This document shows positions 25,230-32,216 of a stretch of 64,000 nt of DNA, piece by piece. Position 1 is the first letter of the stretch, and the number at the start of each line of letters is the position of its first letter. The stretch covers positions 97,027-161,026 of the forward strand of contig JANQMH010000005.1 in assembly GCA_028280195.1 (NCBI GenBank). Direction: 5' to 3'. Source of the DNA: Exilibacterium sp. (GTDB lineage: Bacteria > Pseudomonadota > Gammaproteobacteria > Pseudomonadales > Cellvibrionaceae). The notes under the pieces were generated by a model, which saw nothing but the letters and a program-made list of their open reading frames with translations, was not told the DNA's origin and did not search any database. Both the position numbers and the translations under genes were made by a program.

Positions 25230-25519
25230 CTACGGCTCACTTCCACCCTTCCATAGTATCTGTTTGCCAATCCCATACTGATTTTCACTTGTTGGTTGCA
25301 CCCAATAAGGCGTGACAGTAGTATGCGGGCTGTCCGATGATGACAACGTTAATTCAATTCTCTCGTCAAAACAGTTTGCGAGAACTATATATATGGACCG
25401 CGTGAATAGTACACACGAATTAATTCTGCATCAATGTATAAAAAAGCGTATCCAATAGAGATATGTTTTTTCCGTTCGTATACTGCAGCTCCGAAGGCGC
25501 ATATCCCTGCGTAACGGTA
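25230..25519 (-). pseudogene. Degraded cassette gene, unknown function
   Basis: A frame open from 25519 (AVYERKKHISIGYAFLYIDAELIRVYYSRGPYI) stops at a TATATATAG run. Another frame continues smoothly from there (VLANCFDERIELTLSSSDSP...) to a stop at 25230, six bases before attC site 8. Removing one TA unit would join them. No start codon is found. It is a protein of at least 90 residues, family not recognised, broken by dinucleotide slippage or a read error. Confidence 0.45.
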
Positions 25520-25723
25520 CTATAACTAGGCCCGCCCTCCTTCTTTCTACCCCTTCCCGGTGTCCGCTACTTCTTCTGTTTATTCATGCAGTATATTTGG
25601 AGGTTGTCAAATATATTTCTCCCTTTATACTAAGCTGTTGCTATCTTCCAAGCGGTAGAAAAATAGGTGGCGCCATCAATGATTTAGGTTTTAGTCCAGG
25701 GAGATATAGGGCCCTATTCTTTC
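25520..25723. other. Array segment with no recognised gene
   Basis: AT-rich. A plus-strand frame without a good start runs through it to a stop near 25758, and a minus-strand frame overlaps it; neither resembles a known protein. It is probably eroded cassette DNA. Confidence 0.4.
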
Positions 25724-25859
25724 GCATAACAGGAAAAACTTGCTTTGCATCGGACAGAATTGGATAGCGTCGATAAAGCCTCTTCCGATCAGATACTGAG
25801 ACCGCGCACTCAATGCTGCAATCAGCAAAGCGAGCGTACGCCATATACAAAGGTTATGT
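25724..25859 (+). other. attC-like recombination site 9 (weak)
   Basis: GCATAAC (25724-25730) and GTTATGT (25853-25859) bound a region in which CTTGCTTTGC pairs with GCAAAGCGAG. The following gene starts 51 bases downstream. It is degenerate and could be chance. Confidence 0.35.
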
Positions 25860-25910
25860 TTCTCTAATTACCCCTAAGGGCAATAACCGAAAATGTATAA
25901 GAGGTTGAAT

Positions 25911-26105
25911 ATGAAAAAAATCCAGGATAAGGATACTAGGTACTTTATCGATATAGAGCTTAAAACACAGAAAGTAGTGAGTAACGGATACGATCAAAAA
26001 CAGAATTTGGATGAAGGGCGGCAAACTAATCCTAAGCTTCATCGGTTGTTTTTAACCAAAGGTCAATATAATAAGTTCGTCGAAAGATGCGGTTTAAATA
26101 ATTAA
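25911..26105 (+). CDS. Small hypothetical cassette protein (64 aa)
   Basis: A small charged protein (KKIQDKDTRYFIDIELKT... LHRLFLTKGQYNKFVERC) that resembles short hypothetical proteins I associate with chromosomal integron cassettes; no function is known. ATG 25911 has AGAGG 6 bases upstream. It is the first gene of the array on the plus strand, opposite to the cassettes at 20.9-25.1 kb. An attC-like site follows. Confidence 0.6.
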   Translation: MKKIQDKDTRYFIDIELKTQKVVSNGYDQKQNLDEGRQTNPKLHRLFLTKGQYNKFVERCGLNN

Positions 26106-26118
26106 ACTATGCCGAAAT

Positions 26119-26246
26119 CACAACAAGGCTAATCAAAATCGCCAGTGCAAAAGCGCACTCTCTGAGCCTCGCTGTCGCTCGGCCTTTATTGGCGGCTATT
26201 CCGCTGCTTCGAGGCTCCATAGCCGCCCTCGCTACCGGTGTTATAT
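26119..26246 (+). other. attC-like recombination site 10
   Basis: It starts CACAACAAGGC and ends GGTGTTATAT (26238-26246), enclosing the hairpin GGCGGCTAT...ATAGCCGCC. The next gene starts 20 bases later. The ends are degenerate relative to the consensus. Confidence 0.5.
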
Positions 26247-26266
26247 GTCTCAAGAGAGATTTACAT

Positions 26267-26503
26267 ATGGGTTTTAGCAAGCAAGAAAAAGAGGCTCTTT
26301 TAGCAGTCAAAGGCGTCGGTCCAACTGTAGTCAAGCGGTTTGAAGAAATTGGCATTAGCTCTTTCCAAGAACTAAAAGGATATCGTGCCGACGATATAGC
26401 CGAAATGGTAGCAAGTATGCTCAATACCACATGCTGGAAAAATAGCCCACAGGCAAAAGGCGCAATTAATGCTGCTATCGAACGAGCAAAACAACCAATA
26501 TGA
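26267..26503 (+). CDS. Helix-hairpin-helix domain protein (cassette-borne)
   Basis: A 78-residue protein whose N-terminal half is a helix-hairpin-helix motif (LLAVKGVGPTVVKRFEEIGISSFQEL, about residues 11-36). It resembles small HhH proteins annotated as Cdd1 or pathogenicity-locus type that occur in integron cassettes and bind DNA non-specifically; the function is unknown. ATG 26267 is chosen because AAGAGAG lies just upstream and the HhH domain starts soon after. The open frame extends 26 codons further back into the attC-like site, which is not plausible coding. Confidence 0.72.
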   Translation: MGFSKQEKEALLAVKGVGPTVVKRFEEIGISSFQELKGYRADDIAEMVASMLNTTCWKNSPQAKGAINAAIERAKQPI

Positions 26504-26521
26504 CGGCAGCCATGCAAGCAC

Positions 26522-26609
26522 ATATAACAAACTGCAGCAGTGGCGTCGCTGCGCGGCTCGGACCTCCACCGCTGTCGCGGCCCTCCGGCCCGTGTGCAAG
26601 GCGTTAAAT
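26522..26609 (+). other. attC-like recombination site 11
   Basis: TATAACAAACTGCAGCAG at the left faces TGTGCAAGGCGTTAAAT at the right. GTTAAAT (26603-26609) fits GTTRRRY, and the TAACAA...GGCGTTA layout matches chromosomal integron sites. The GC-rich centre pairs imperfectly. The next frame starts with ATG inside GTTAAATG. Confidence 0.7.
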
Positions 26610-26884
26610 GCATCGTGAGCTTATAGAAAGCTCACGCAGCATACAAAAATGCCGTATTCGTCTTTTACTTGTGGTTCGGGGCGCTAACTGTTCCAATGGC
26701 TGCTCCCTTGGAATTTCCAGCTCAGGATAGCGTGAAGAGTGCTATTCTAATGCTGGCTCCCGCACTTGTAGCAGGCCTATAGTTTTCACCGGAGATGCTT
26801 AAGTCAGGCATAAAATCTGACATTGTAGTATTTATAATCGTGCCGGTTATTTTATTTTTTGAGGTTCACAGAGCGTGGCGTTAG
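26608..26884 (+). pseudogene. Broken cassette gene for a small membrane protein
   Basis: An ATG at 26608 directly after attC site 11 starts MHRELIESSRS. A one-base frame change later, a hydrophobic protein follows (YKNAVFVFYLWFGALTVPMAA ... LMLAPALVAGL). An in-frame TAG near 26778 is followed by further hydrophobic sequence (SDIVVFIIVPVILFFEVHRAWR) to a stop at 26884. It was probably a protein of about 90 residues with two membrane segments. It carries one frameshift and one nonsense change, and is not recognised as a known family. Confidence 0.45.
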
Positions 26885-26913
26885 CTTCACCTTGAATCAA
26901 TTTTGGAGGCGAA

Positions 26914-27633
26914 ATGCAATTTAATTGTCCGCTTAGTACCCAGAAGGCTGATCGACTAATCAGTGTTATCGACTTAAAGGCCAATTGCAAAGCAGTGGAT
27001 ATTGGCTGTGGAGAAGGTGCTTTTCTCACTCGTATGCAACGAGTATCGAGTGCGGACTGCCTTGGCATAGACATAAGCTCATCATGCATCGCGATTGCGA
27101 ATGAGTCAACACGGCAACAAAGAGCGGGAAATAGGCTCCAATTTTTACTGGCGAATATACAAGAAGTGGAATTAGAAAGAAGTTATTTTGACCTTGCCGT
27201 TTGCATGGGCTCCACTCATGCCTTTGGCATAGCTGAAACAGCTTATCCAAACGCTTTGAGTCGAATGAAGGATTTGGTAAAACCAAATGGGCTGATTTTA
27301 ATTGGCGAAGGTTATTGGAAAAGAATTCCAGAGCAGGCATATTTGGAGTTCATAGGTGAGCCAGTAGGCATATATAATACTCATGAGGAAAATATCCAAG
27401 TGGCTGAATCTCATGGTTTGATTCCGCTTTACGCTTTAGTGAGTAATCAGGATGAGTGGGACGATTTTGAATGGAAGCATCTAACTAAGGCAGAGCGTCT
27501 AGCCATATCGGAGCCAGATATAGAGGAACATAAAAAAATGCTTGAACGCACTCGAACGTGGAATAAGTACTATAGAAAATTTGGCCGGTCTACAATGGGA
27601 TTTGGTTTCTATCTATATAGGAAGCCAGAATAA
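26914..27633 (+). CDS. Class I SAM-dependent methyltransferase
   Basis: A 239-residue enzyme with SAM-binding motif I VDIGCGEGAF (about residues 28-37), an acidic end of strand 2 (LGIDISS), motif FDLAVCMGSTHAFG and the post-motif LVKPNGLILIGEGYW. The substrate is unknown; small-molecule methyltransferases of this type are common mobile cargo. GGAGG precedes ATG 26914. The 24 bases before it contain GGCGTTAGC, a possible cassette edge. It is the largest intact gene in the array. No clear attC follows its stop. Confidence 0.82.
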   Translation: MQFNCPLSTQKADRLISVIDLKANCKAVDIGCGEGAFLTRMQRVSSADCLGIDISSSCIAIANESTRQQRAGNRLQFLLANIQEVELERSYFDLAVCMGSTHAFGIAETAYPNALSRMKDLVKPNGLILIGEGYWKRIPEQAYLEFIGEPVGIYNTHEENIQVAESHGLIPLYALVSNQDEWDDFEWKHLTKAERLAISEPDIEEHKKMLERTRTWNKYYRKFGRSTMGFGFYLYRKPE

Positions 27634-27989
27634 CCTAAAAAGCACTCGTGCATGTGACGAAAATTTTTATGGCTGGTAGTGTGACCCTTTTAGTTTTGCT
27701 TGAGGTGTAAGGTTTCCCTGTCATACAGAGGAAGATCTAGGGGTATAGCGACAAAGGGTAAAATTTTAAATCGTGAGAACGGCATAGAAAAATCAGTAAG
27801 TTTAAAGGTGGGAGATATTTTTCATGCTTTATTGGGGACTGAACATGTTGCTCATCCAATCTGCGAGCAGGGAAGTTGTTGAGGAAAAAATATTCTCTCT
27901 TAGACTGCCGGATTAATGGTCTTAACAGGTGGCAAAATGCTGTTCGCTGTCACTTACTGGGACCTGGCTAGAAGCGCTATCCATTAAAA
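27634..27989. other. Array segment without a supported gene
   Basis: A TTG-started frame at 27700-27882 (60 codons) has no ribosome binding site and no recognised family. Minus-strand sequence at 27981-27993 is a five-codon toxin stub behind the antitoxin gene. CTTAACAGG near 27922 could be an array-site remnant. Otherwise nothing is seen. Confidence 0.4.
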
Positions 27990-28220
27990 TCACGACAAAG
28001 CATCCCAGTCACTATCAATGGGGCTGGTGACATTATGTATTTTTGCAGTTGAGGCTAGAGAGTTGAGCTGCTTCCTCGCAAGTTCTTTTTGATTCGAGGG
28101 GGGCGCTATTGTCGCCAAAAGTTTACCATTGGAAGTCACTGTAATTTGCTCGCCAGATCTGCCAATCTCTAGATACTTCAATAAGTTAGCTCTGAAGTCG
28201 CTGATGTTGACCGTTTTCAT
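27990..28220 (-). CDS. Phd/YefM family antitoxin, partner toxin truncated
   Basis: A 76-residue antitoxin with the Phd/YefM N-terminal domain (KTVNISDFRANLLKYLEIGRSGEQITVTSNGKLLATIAP). ATG 28220 is chosen because the domain begins there. Its TGA stop overlaps a GTG that begins VILMD, the usual start of a PIN-domain VapC toxin. Only about five codons of toxin-like sequence remain before unrelated sequence, so the toxin has been lost by deletion. An orphan antitoxin may still repress its promoter or counter a related toxin. Confidence 0.78.
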   Translation of the reverse strand: MKTVNISDFRANLLKYLEIGRSGEQITVTSNGKLLATIAPPSNQKELARKQLNSLASTAKIHNVTSPIDSDWDALS

Positions 28221-28338
28221 TTTGATACCCGTAAGGATCTGTACAAAATTGTTGTACAGTTGTATATGCAAAGCGTAGCAGGTTCAAGCATGCAGAATGA
28301 TTTTCCGCTGTGCTCCAAACTGTCCGGTGTTGTAAGTG

Positions 28339-28746
28339 TTAGTCTGTATCGAAGAGTACTATCGGAAGATGCTTGGAGTAGTGATTAAAATCTTTGTCTG
28401 TTGTATAGACTTTGAATTTAGTTCTCATTGCGACAGCGCAAATTAGAAAATCGATATGGGAACCCTGGATTCCTTTTTATCGGCAAGAGTTTGAATACTC
28501 TGCAGCAGCTTCATAATCGGAATCCAATACAGGCTCGTTTGGGAAGTATCTTAGCTTTTGACGCAATTTTTCATAGCTGTTTTTATCTGAGTAGCCGGAC
28601 AATAGCTCTTGTCTAATGAAGCCAATGACTTTCACCCGATTATCATCAATGAGTTGGGTTAGCTGCTCGGCTGCAAAGGTCTCTTGAGAAGTACTGCGCC
28701 GCAGGGCTAGGGACCAAATGCAAGTGTCTACAAGCACGCCACTCAT
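28339..28746 (-). pseudogene. vapC: VapC (PIN domain) toxin with an internal stop codon
   Basis: The first 89 codons (VLVDTCIWSLALRR..., to AAAEYSNSCR) end at TAA 28477-28479. The same frame then continues with the canonical second half of a VapC ribonuclease: KGIQGSHIDFLICAVAMR, then FKVYTTDKDFNHYSKHLPI, to the stop at 28339. The first Asp (VDT) and the later acidic site (SHIDFLICA, TTDKDF) of the PIN active site fall on opposite sides of the stop. The toxin is therefore inactive unless the stop is read through. It overlaps vapB by ATGA. Confidence 0.85.
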
Positions 28747-28936
28747 TTTCGTCCTTTCTTGTAGTCATAGTCTGCGTCTTGGGGCAAATTACCGAACAGC
28801 GATGTGATCTCACGTTGCTTCCGGCGTTGCACAAATTCAGTAAGTGCTTGATTTACAGTGTTTTTTTGGTGGGTAGACCACTGATTCGCAAGGCTTCATC
28901 AAGCAGATTGGTGTCAATTGATAGGTTTGTAGCCAT
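28743..28936 (-). pseudogene. vapB: VapB-type antitoxin with a poly-A frameshift
   Basis: ATG 28936 starts ATNLSIDTNLLDEALRISGLPTKK and then hits TAA. Sequence in the next frame continues as TVNQALTEFVQRRKQREITSLFGNLPQDADYDYKKGRK and stops at 28743, overlapping vapC by ATGA. The shift lies in a run of seven As (about 28859-28865); eight would restore the frame. The family has a ribbon-helix-helix DNA-binding start and a toxin-binding tail. Loss of both partners fits a decayed pair; a homopolymer read error remains possible for this gene but not for the vapC stop. Confidence 0.8.
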
Positions 28937-29114
28937 ATTTACACCTCTGTTCACACATGGGCGCACACATTTTGACATACAAAGCTGGCAGGTACAGCAG
29001 GAGCGCGGAATGGCTCCCCCGCTTTTTCAATGGACACCCCCTGGTGACGCAGCCAAAGATGCGACACCGGAGCTAAATTGCAAATATGCCGGACCGTATT
29101 CGAGCTATCACAAA

Positions 29115-29834
29115 TCAAGACGTCGAGCGGCTTTCTATCACAGTGACCGCCTGCGGTATTTCACTCAGACAGGCCACCTCGGCGCTGGGAGCAAAAGCGG
29201 TCTCTTCCCAGGCGCGGCCCGCCGGGTTGAACCAGATGGTGTGAATACCCAGTGCCGCCGCGCCGCTGATATCATCCTCAATACTGTCGCCGATATGGAT
29301 GCATTCGTCCGCTTCGACGCCCGTGTGTCGAAGTGCGGCGCGAAACGGCACCGGCGAAGGCTTGCCGACGCCGAGTTGCTCGGCGGTATAGTGAAAGTCG
29401 AAGTAGCGGTCGATGCCGAGACGCCGGGAGCAGGCGTTGCCGTTGCTGAGAATGCCGAGCCGGTGGTTTTTGCCGAGCGTTTCGATCACGGTAAAGGCGT
29501 GATCGAAAAAGTCGATACGGTGGCGATAGTCCATAAACACCTCAAACGCTTCGGCACTTTTTTGCTGTGCCCGCTGCCGGTCGTAACCGCAGCCGCGCAG
29601 GATGTGCTCGAGTGAGGCGCGCCGCATCCTGCTGATCTGGTGTTTGAACTCCGGGTGCTGCTGCCAGTAGGCGACGCGCGCCTCGAACAAGGCCTCCAGG
29701 GTATAGGCCCGGGTGACTTCCGGGCAGTGCTGCGCGAGCCAGTCGTAGACCGCCTGTTCCGCCTGTCGCAGCAGCTTGTCGGTCTCCCACAGCGTATTGT
29801 CCAGGTCGAAGGTGATCAGTCGGATGGCGGTCAT
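29115..29834 (-). CDS. HAD family hydrolase, YigB-like phosphatase
   Basis: A 239-residue HAD phosphatase. Motif I is FDLDNT (residues 8-13), motif II LGILSNGN, motif III Lys in GVGKPSPVPF, and motif IV HIGDSIEDD. It resembles YigB, which dephosphorylates a riboflavin precursor and other small phosphates. In Pseudomonas the homologue lies directly beside xerC; here about 10 kb of guanidine genes separate them. ATG 29834 gives the family N-terminus; the open frame extends 43 codons upstream without support. GC content returns to the core level here, marking the right edge of the array. Confidence 0.87.
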   Translation of the reverse strand: MTAIRLITFDLDNTLWETDKLLRQAEQAVYDWLAQHCPEVTRAYTLEALFEARVAYWQQHPEFKHQISRMRRASLEHILRGCGYDRQRAQQKSAEAFEVFMDYRHRIDFFDHAFTVIETLGKNHRLGILSNGNACSRRLGIDRYFDFHYTAEQLGVGKPSPVPFRAALRHTGVEADECIHIGDSIEDDISGAAALGIHTIWFNPAGRAWEETAFAPSAEVACLSEIPQAVTVIESRSTS

Positions 29835-30032
29835 GGCGGTGGGATTGTCCTGTCTGCAGGTGCCGGCCAAATGCCTGCACCAAAAAGGTAAGTTGGCGCC
29901 GGCGACCGCACCATATTGATCCGTTTTGGCGGTGCCGGCGCTTAGTCTGGTAACCATAAACAACTCCCCGTCACCCGTCTATAGCCGTATTGCCCCGCGC
30001 CAGCGGCGATTGGGCCCGGCAAAAGCGGATTT

Positions 30033-30083
30033 GGCACTGCACTTGCTTTTCAAGCTGATGGAGGAGCTTGATAGTGCACTGCC
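30033..30083. repeat. Imperfect inverted repeat upstream of the guanidine riboswitch
   Basis: GGCACTGCACT ... TCAAGCT faces AGCTTGA ... TAGTGCACTGCC around GATGGAGG. The left arm carries extra bases. It could be an operator or a transcript hairpin near the operon promoter. No clear -10/-35 pair is visible between here and 30119. Confidence 0.5.
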
Positions 30084-30118
30084 ATTATCGGCCTCACTGA
30101 CAATTTGCAAATAGACAA

Positions 30119-30208
30119 CTAGGGTTCCGGTTACTGCTGCGGTAACGCCTGGTCCGAGAGTTGTCGACCTTCACGCAAGGTTACACGGCGGGATAAAAGC
30201 CCGGGAGA
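30119..30208 (+). promoter_or_regulatory. Guanidine-I (ykkC) riboswitch
   Basis: The segment carries the conserved ykkC elements in order: CTAGGGTTCCGG, CTGGTCCGAGAG, ACACGGCGGGATAAAAGCC and CGGGAGA, linked by two helices of normal length. It lies in the leader of a guanidine transport and degradation operon, the textbook setting of this class. Downstream, CCTCCG (30236-30241) can pair with the ribosome binding site CGGAGG (30264-30269) of the first gene. This suggests translational control, with ligand freeing the site. Confidence 0.95.
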
Positions 30209-30275
30209 CTTGGAAATGGCCGAACGCCATTGACTCCTCCGCCCGACAATAACCGTGTACCCCCGGAGGTCGCCG

Positions 30276-31334
30276 ATGAAGCCCCGCATTGTATTCAGTC
30301 TGATAGTCGTTTTCCTGTCGTTGATGCCAGCGCTCGCCCCGGCTGCGCAGCGCAGCGAATTTCGCGTCTGCTGGTCGATCTATGTCGGCTGGATGCCCTG
30401 GGGGCTCGGCCAGCAGCGCGGCATCGTCAAGAAGTGGGCGGACAAGTACGGTATTGAAATCGAGGTCGTACAGATTAACGACTATATCGAATCCATCAAT
30501 CAGTACACCGCCGGCAAGTACGACGGCTGCACCATGACCAATATGGACGCGCTGACCATACCCGCTGCGGGCGGTGTCGACAGCACGGCACTGATTGTCG
30601 GCGACTTCTCCAACGGCAACGATGCCGTGGTGCTGAAAAACCAATCCCGCCTCAGTGATATCAAAGGCCAGCGCGTCAACCTGGTGGAACTCAGTGTCTC
30701 TCACTATCTGCTGGCGCGGGCGCTGGAGTCGGTGTCGCTGACGGAAAGAGATATCAAAGTCGTAAACACCTCCGATGCCGACCTGGTTGCCGCCTACGCC
30801 AGCGATACGGTTACCGCGGCGGTGACCTGGAATCCGCTGCTGGCGGAAATTGCCGCCATGCCCGGCAGTCACAAAGTCTTCGACTCGGCCGATATCCCCG
30901 GTGAAATTATCGACCTGATGGTGGTCAATAGCGATGTTCTCGACGCCAATCCTGAATTCGGCAAGGCGCTGACCGGTGCCTGGTATGAAATCATGGCCCT
31001 GATCAGCGCCGGGGATGAGCGCGGCCGCGCCGCGCGCGCCGCCATGGGCGCCGCCTCCGGCACCGACCTGGCCGGCTTTGAAAGCCAGTTGGCCTCTACC
31101 CGTATGTTCTACCGGGCGGCTGCGGCGCTGGATTTCGTCAACAGCGCGCGCCTGCGCCAGACCATGAAGTATGTCGCCGACTTTTCTTTTCAGCACGGTC
31201 TGCTGGGTGACGGGGCGGCCGACTCCCGCTTTATCGGTATCGAGACGCCGAGTGGCGTTTACGGTGACAGCGACAATATCAAACTGCGTTTCAATCCGCT
31301 GTTTATGCGGATGGCCGCCGAGGGCGCGCTGTAG
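30276..31334 (+). CDS. ABC transporter substrate-binding protein (guanidine operon)
   Basis: A 352-residue periplasmic binding protein with a signal peptide (residues 1-24, cleavage after APA). It has an NMT1/SsuA-like fold: FRVCWSIYVGWMPWGLGQQRG at the start of the mature part, then DGCTMTNMDALTIPA and VTAAVTWNPLLAEI. It is often annotated as a putative urea transporter component; behind a guanidine-I riboswitch, guanidine is the likelier ligand. ATG 30276 has GGAGG 6 bases upstream, which may be sequestered by the leader. It heads the seven-gene operon. Confidence 0.88.
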   Translation: MKPRIVFSLIVVFLSLMPALAPAAQRSEFRVCWSIYVGWMPWGLGQQRGIVKKWADKYGIEIEVVQINDYIESINQYTAGKYDGCTMTNMDALTIPAAGGVDSTALIVGDFSNGNDAVVLKNQSRLSDIKGQRVNLVELSVSHYLLARALESVSLTERDIKVVNTSDADLVAAYASDTVTAAVTWNPLLAEIAAMPGSHKVFDSADIPGEIIDLMVVNSDVLDANPEFGKALTGAWYEIMALISAGDERGRAARAAMGAASGTDLAGFESQLASTRMFYRAAAALDFVNSARLRQTMKYVADFSFQHGLLGDGAADSRFIGIETPSGVYGDSDNIKLRFNPLFMRMAAEGAL

Positions 31335-31406
31335 TGGGGGTCAATCTTTAGGGGACGGCTCTGCATGGCCGCACTCGCAACAGCCGCTGCAATACAAGCC
31401 ATAGCG

Positions 31407-32216
31407 ATGAAAAAACTGATTAACTATACGCCATCAGCCTGGGCTCGAGTCTGTCTGGGGCTGCTGCCGTTTGCGGTTTTACTGGCCGCCTATATCGTCG
31501 CCTCGGATATCAGGCTGGCGCAGAACCCCAGCGACAAACTGCTGCCCAGTATCGGCAGCATGCTGGCGGCGGTGGATCGCATGGCCCTGCAGCCGAGCAG
31601 GCGCAGCGGCGAGTACCTGCTGTGGGTCGATACTGCCAGCAGCCTGTCGCGCCTGGCTTTGGGTGTCGGTATCAGCGCCGCCATTGCCCTGGTAGTGGGT
31701 GTGCTGAACGGTGCTGTGCCGCTGCTGCGGGCTAATTTGTCGCCCCTGGTGCGCGCCATATCGCTGGTGCCGCCAATGGCCATCCTGCCGATTTTATTTA
31801 TCGTCATGGGCCTTGGCGAAGGCGCAAAAGTCAGCTTGATTGTCATCGGCATTACCCCGTTTCTGATACGCGATCTGCAGAGCCGCACGCTGGAGATTCC
31901 CGCCGAGCAGAAAATCAAGGCCCAGACCCTGGGTGCCAGCAGCTGGCAGTTGATTGTGCGCATACTGCTGCCGCAGCTGCTGCCGCGCTTGATCGGCAGC
32001 GTGCGCCTGTCGCTGGGCTCGGCCTGGCTGTTTTTGATTGCCGCCGAGGCCATCGCCTCGACCGAGGGGCTGGGTTATCGGATTTTTCTGGTGCGCCGCT
32101 ATCTGGCGATGGATGTGATTTTACCCTATGTCTTGTGGATTACCTGGCTGGCTTTCGTGATCGACTGGATGCTGGACCGATGCAGTCGCCGCCTTTACCC
32201 CTGGTTTTATCGATGA
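31407..32216 (+). CDS. ABC transporter permease (guanidine operon)
   Basis: A 269-residue inner-membrane permease of the NitT/TauT type. It has about six membrane segments and the ATPase-contact loop GASSWQLIVRILLPQLLPRLIGS, then AWLFLIAAEAIASTEGLGYRIF. ATG 31407 (MKKLINYTPS) matches the N-terminus of homologues; an in-frame ATG at 31365 with a GGGGA upstream is the alternative. It overlaps the ATPase gene by ATGA. It forms the import pore with the flanking binding protein and ATPase. Confidence 0.9.
   Translation: MKKLINYTPSAWARVCLGLLPFAVLLAAYIVASDIRLAQNPSDKLLPSIGSMLAAVDRMALQPSRRSGEYLLWVDTASSLSRLALGVGISAAIALVVGVLNGAVPLLRANLSPLVRAISLVPPMAILPILFIVMGLGEGAKVSLIVIGITPFLIRDLQSRTLEIPAEQKIKAQTLGASSWQLIVRILLPQLLPRLIGSVRLSLGSAWLFLIAAEAIASTEGLGYRIFLVRRYLAMDVILPYVLWITWLAFVIDWMLDRCSRRLYPWFYR

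Noticed and set aside
25641..25850. Minus-strand frame of 69 codons in the array
   Set aside because: It overlaps attC-like site 9, has no ribosome binding site and resembles no protein.
27700..27882. Plus-strand TTG frame of 60 codons
   Set aside because: No ribosome binding site and no recognisable family. It is kept only as part of the gap description.
16759..29114. Phage- or ICE-type island with flanking direct repeats
   Set aside because: No integrase, transposase or matching boundary repeats were seen around the low-GC region; the attC-like sites explain the array better.
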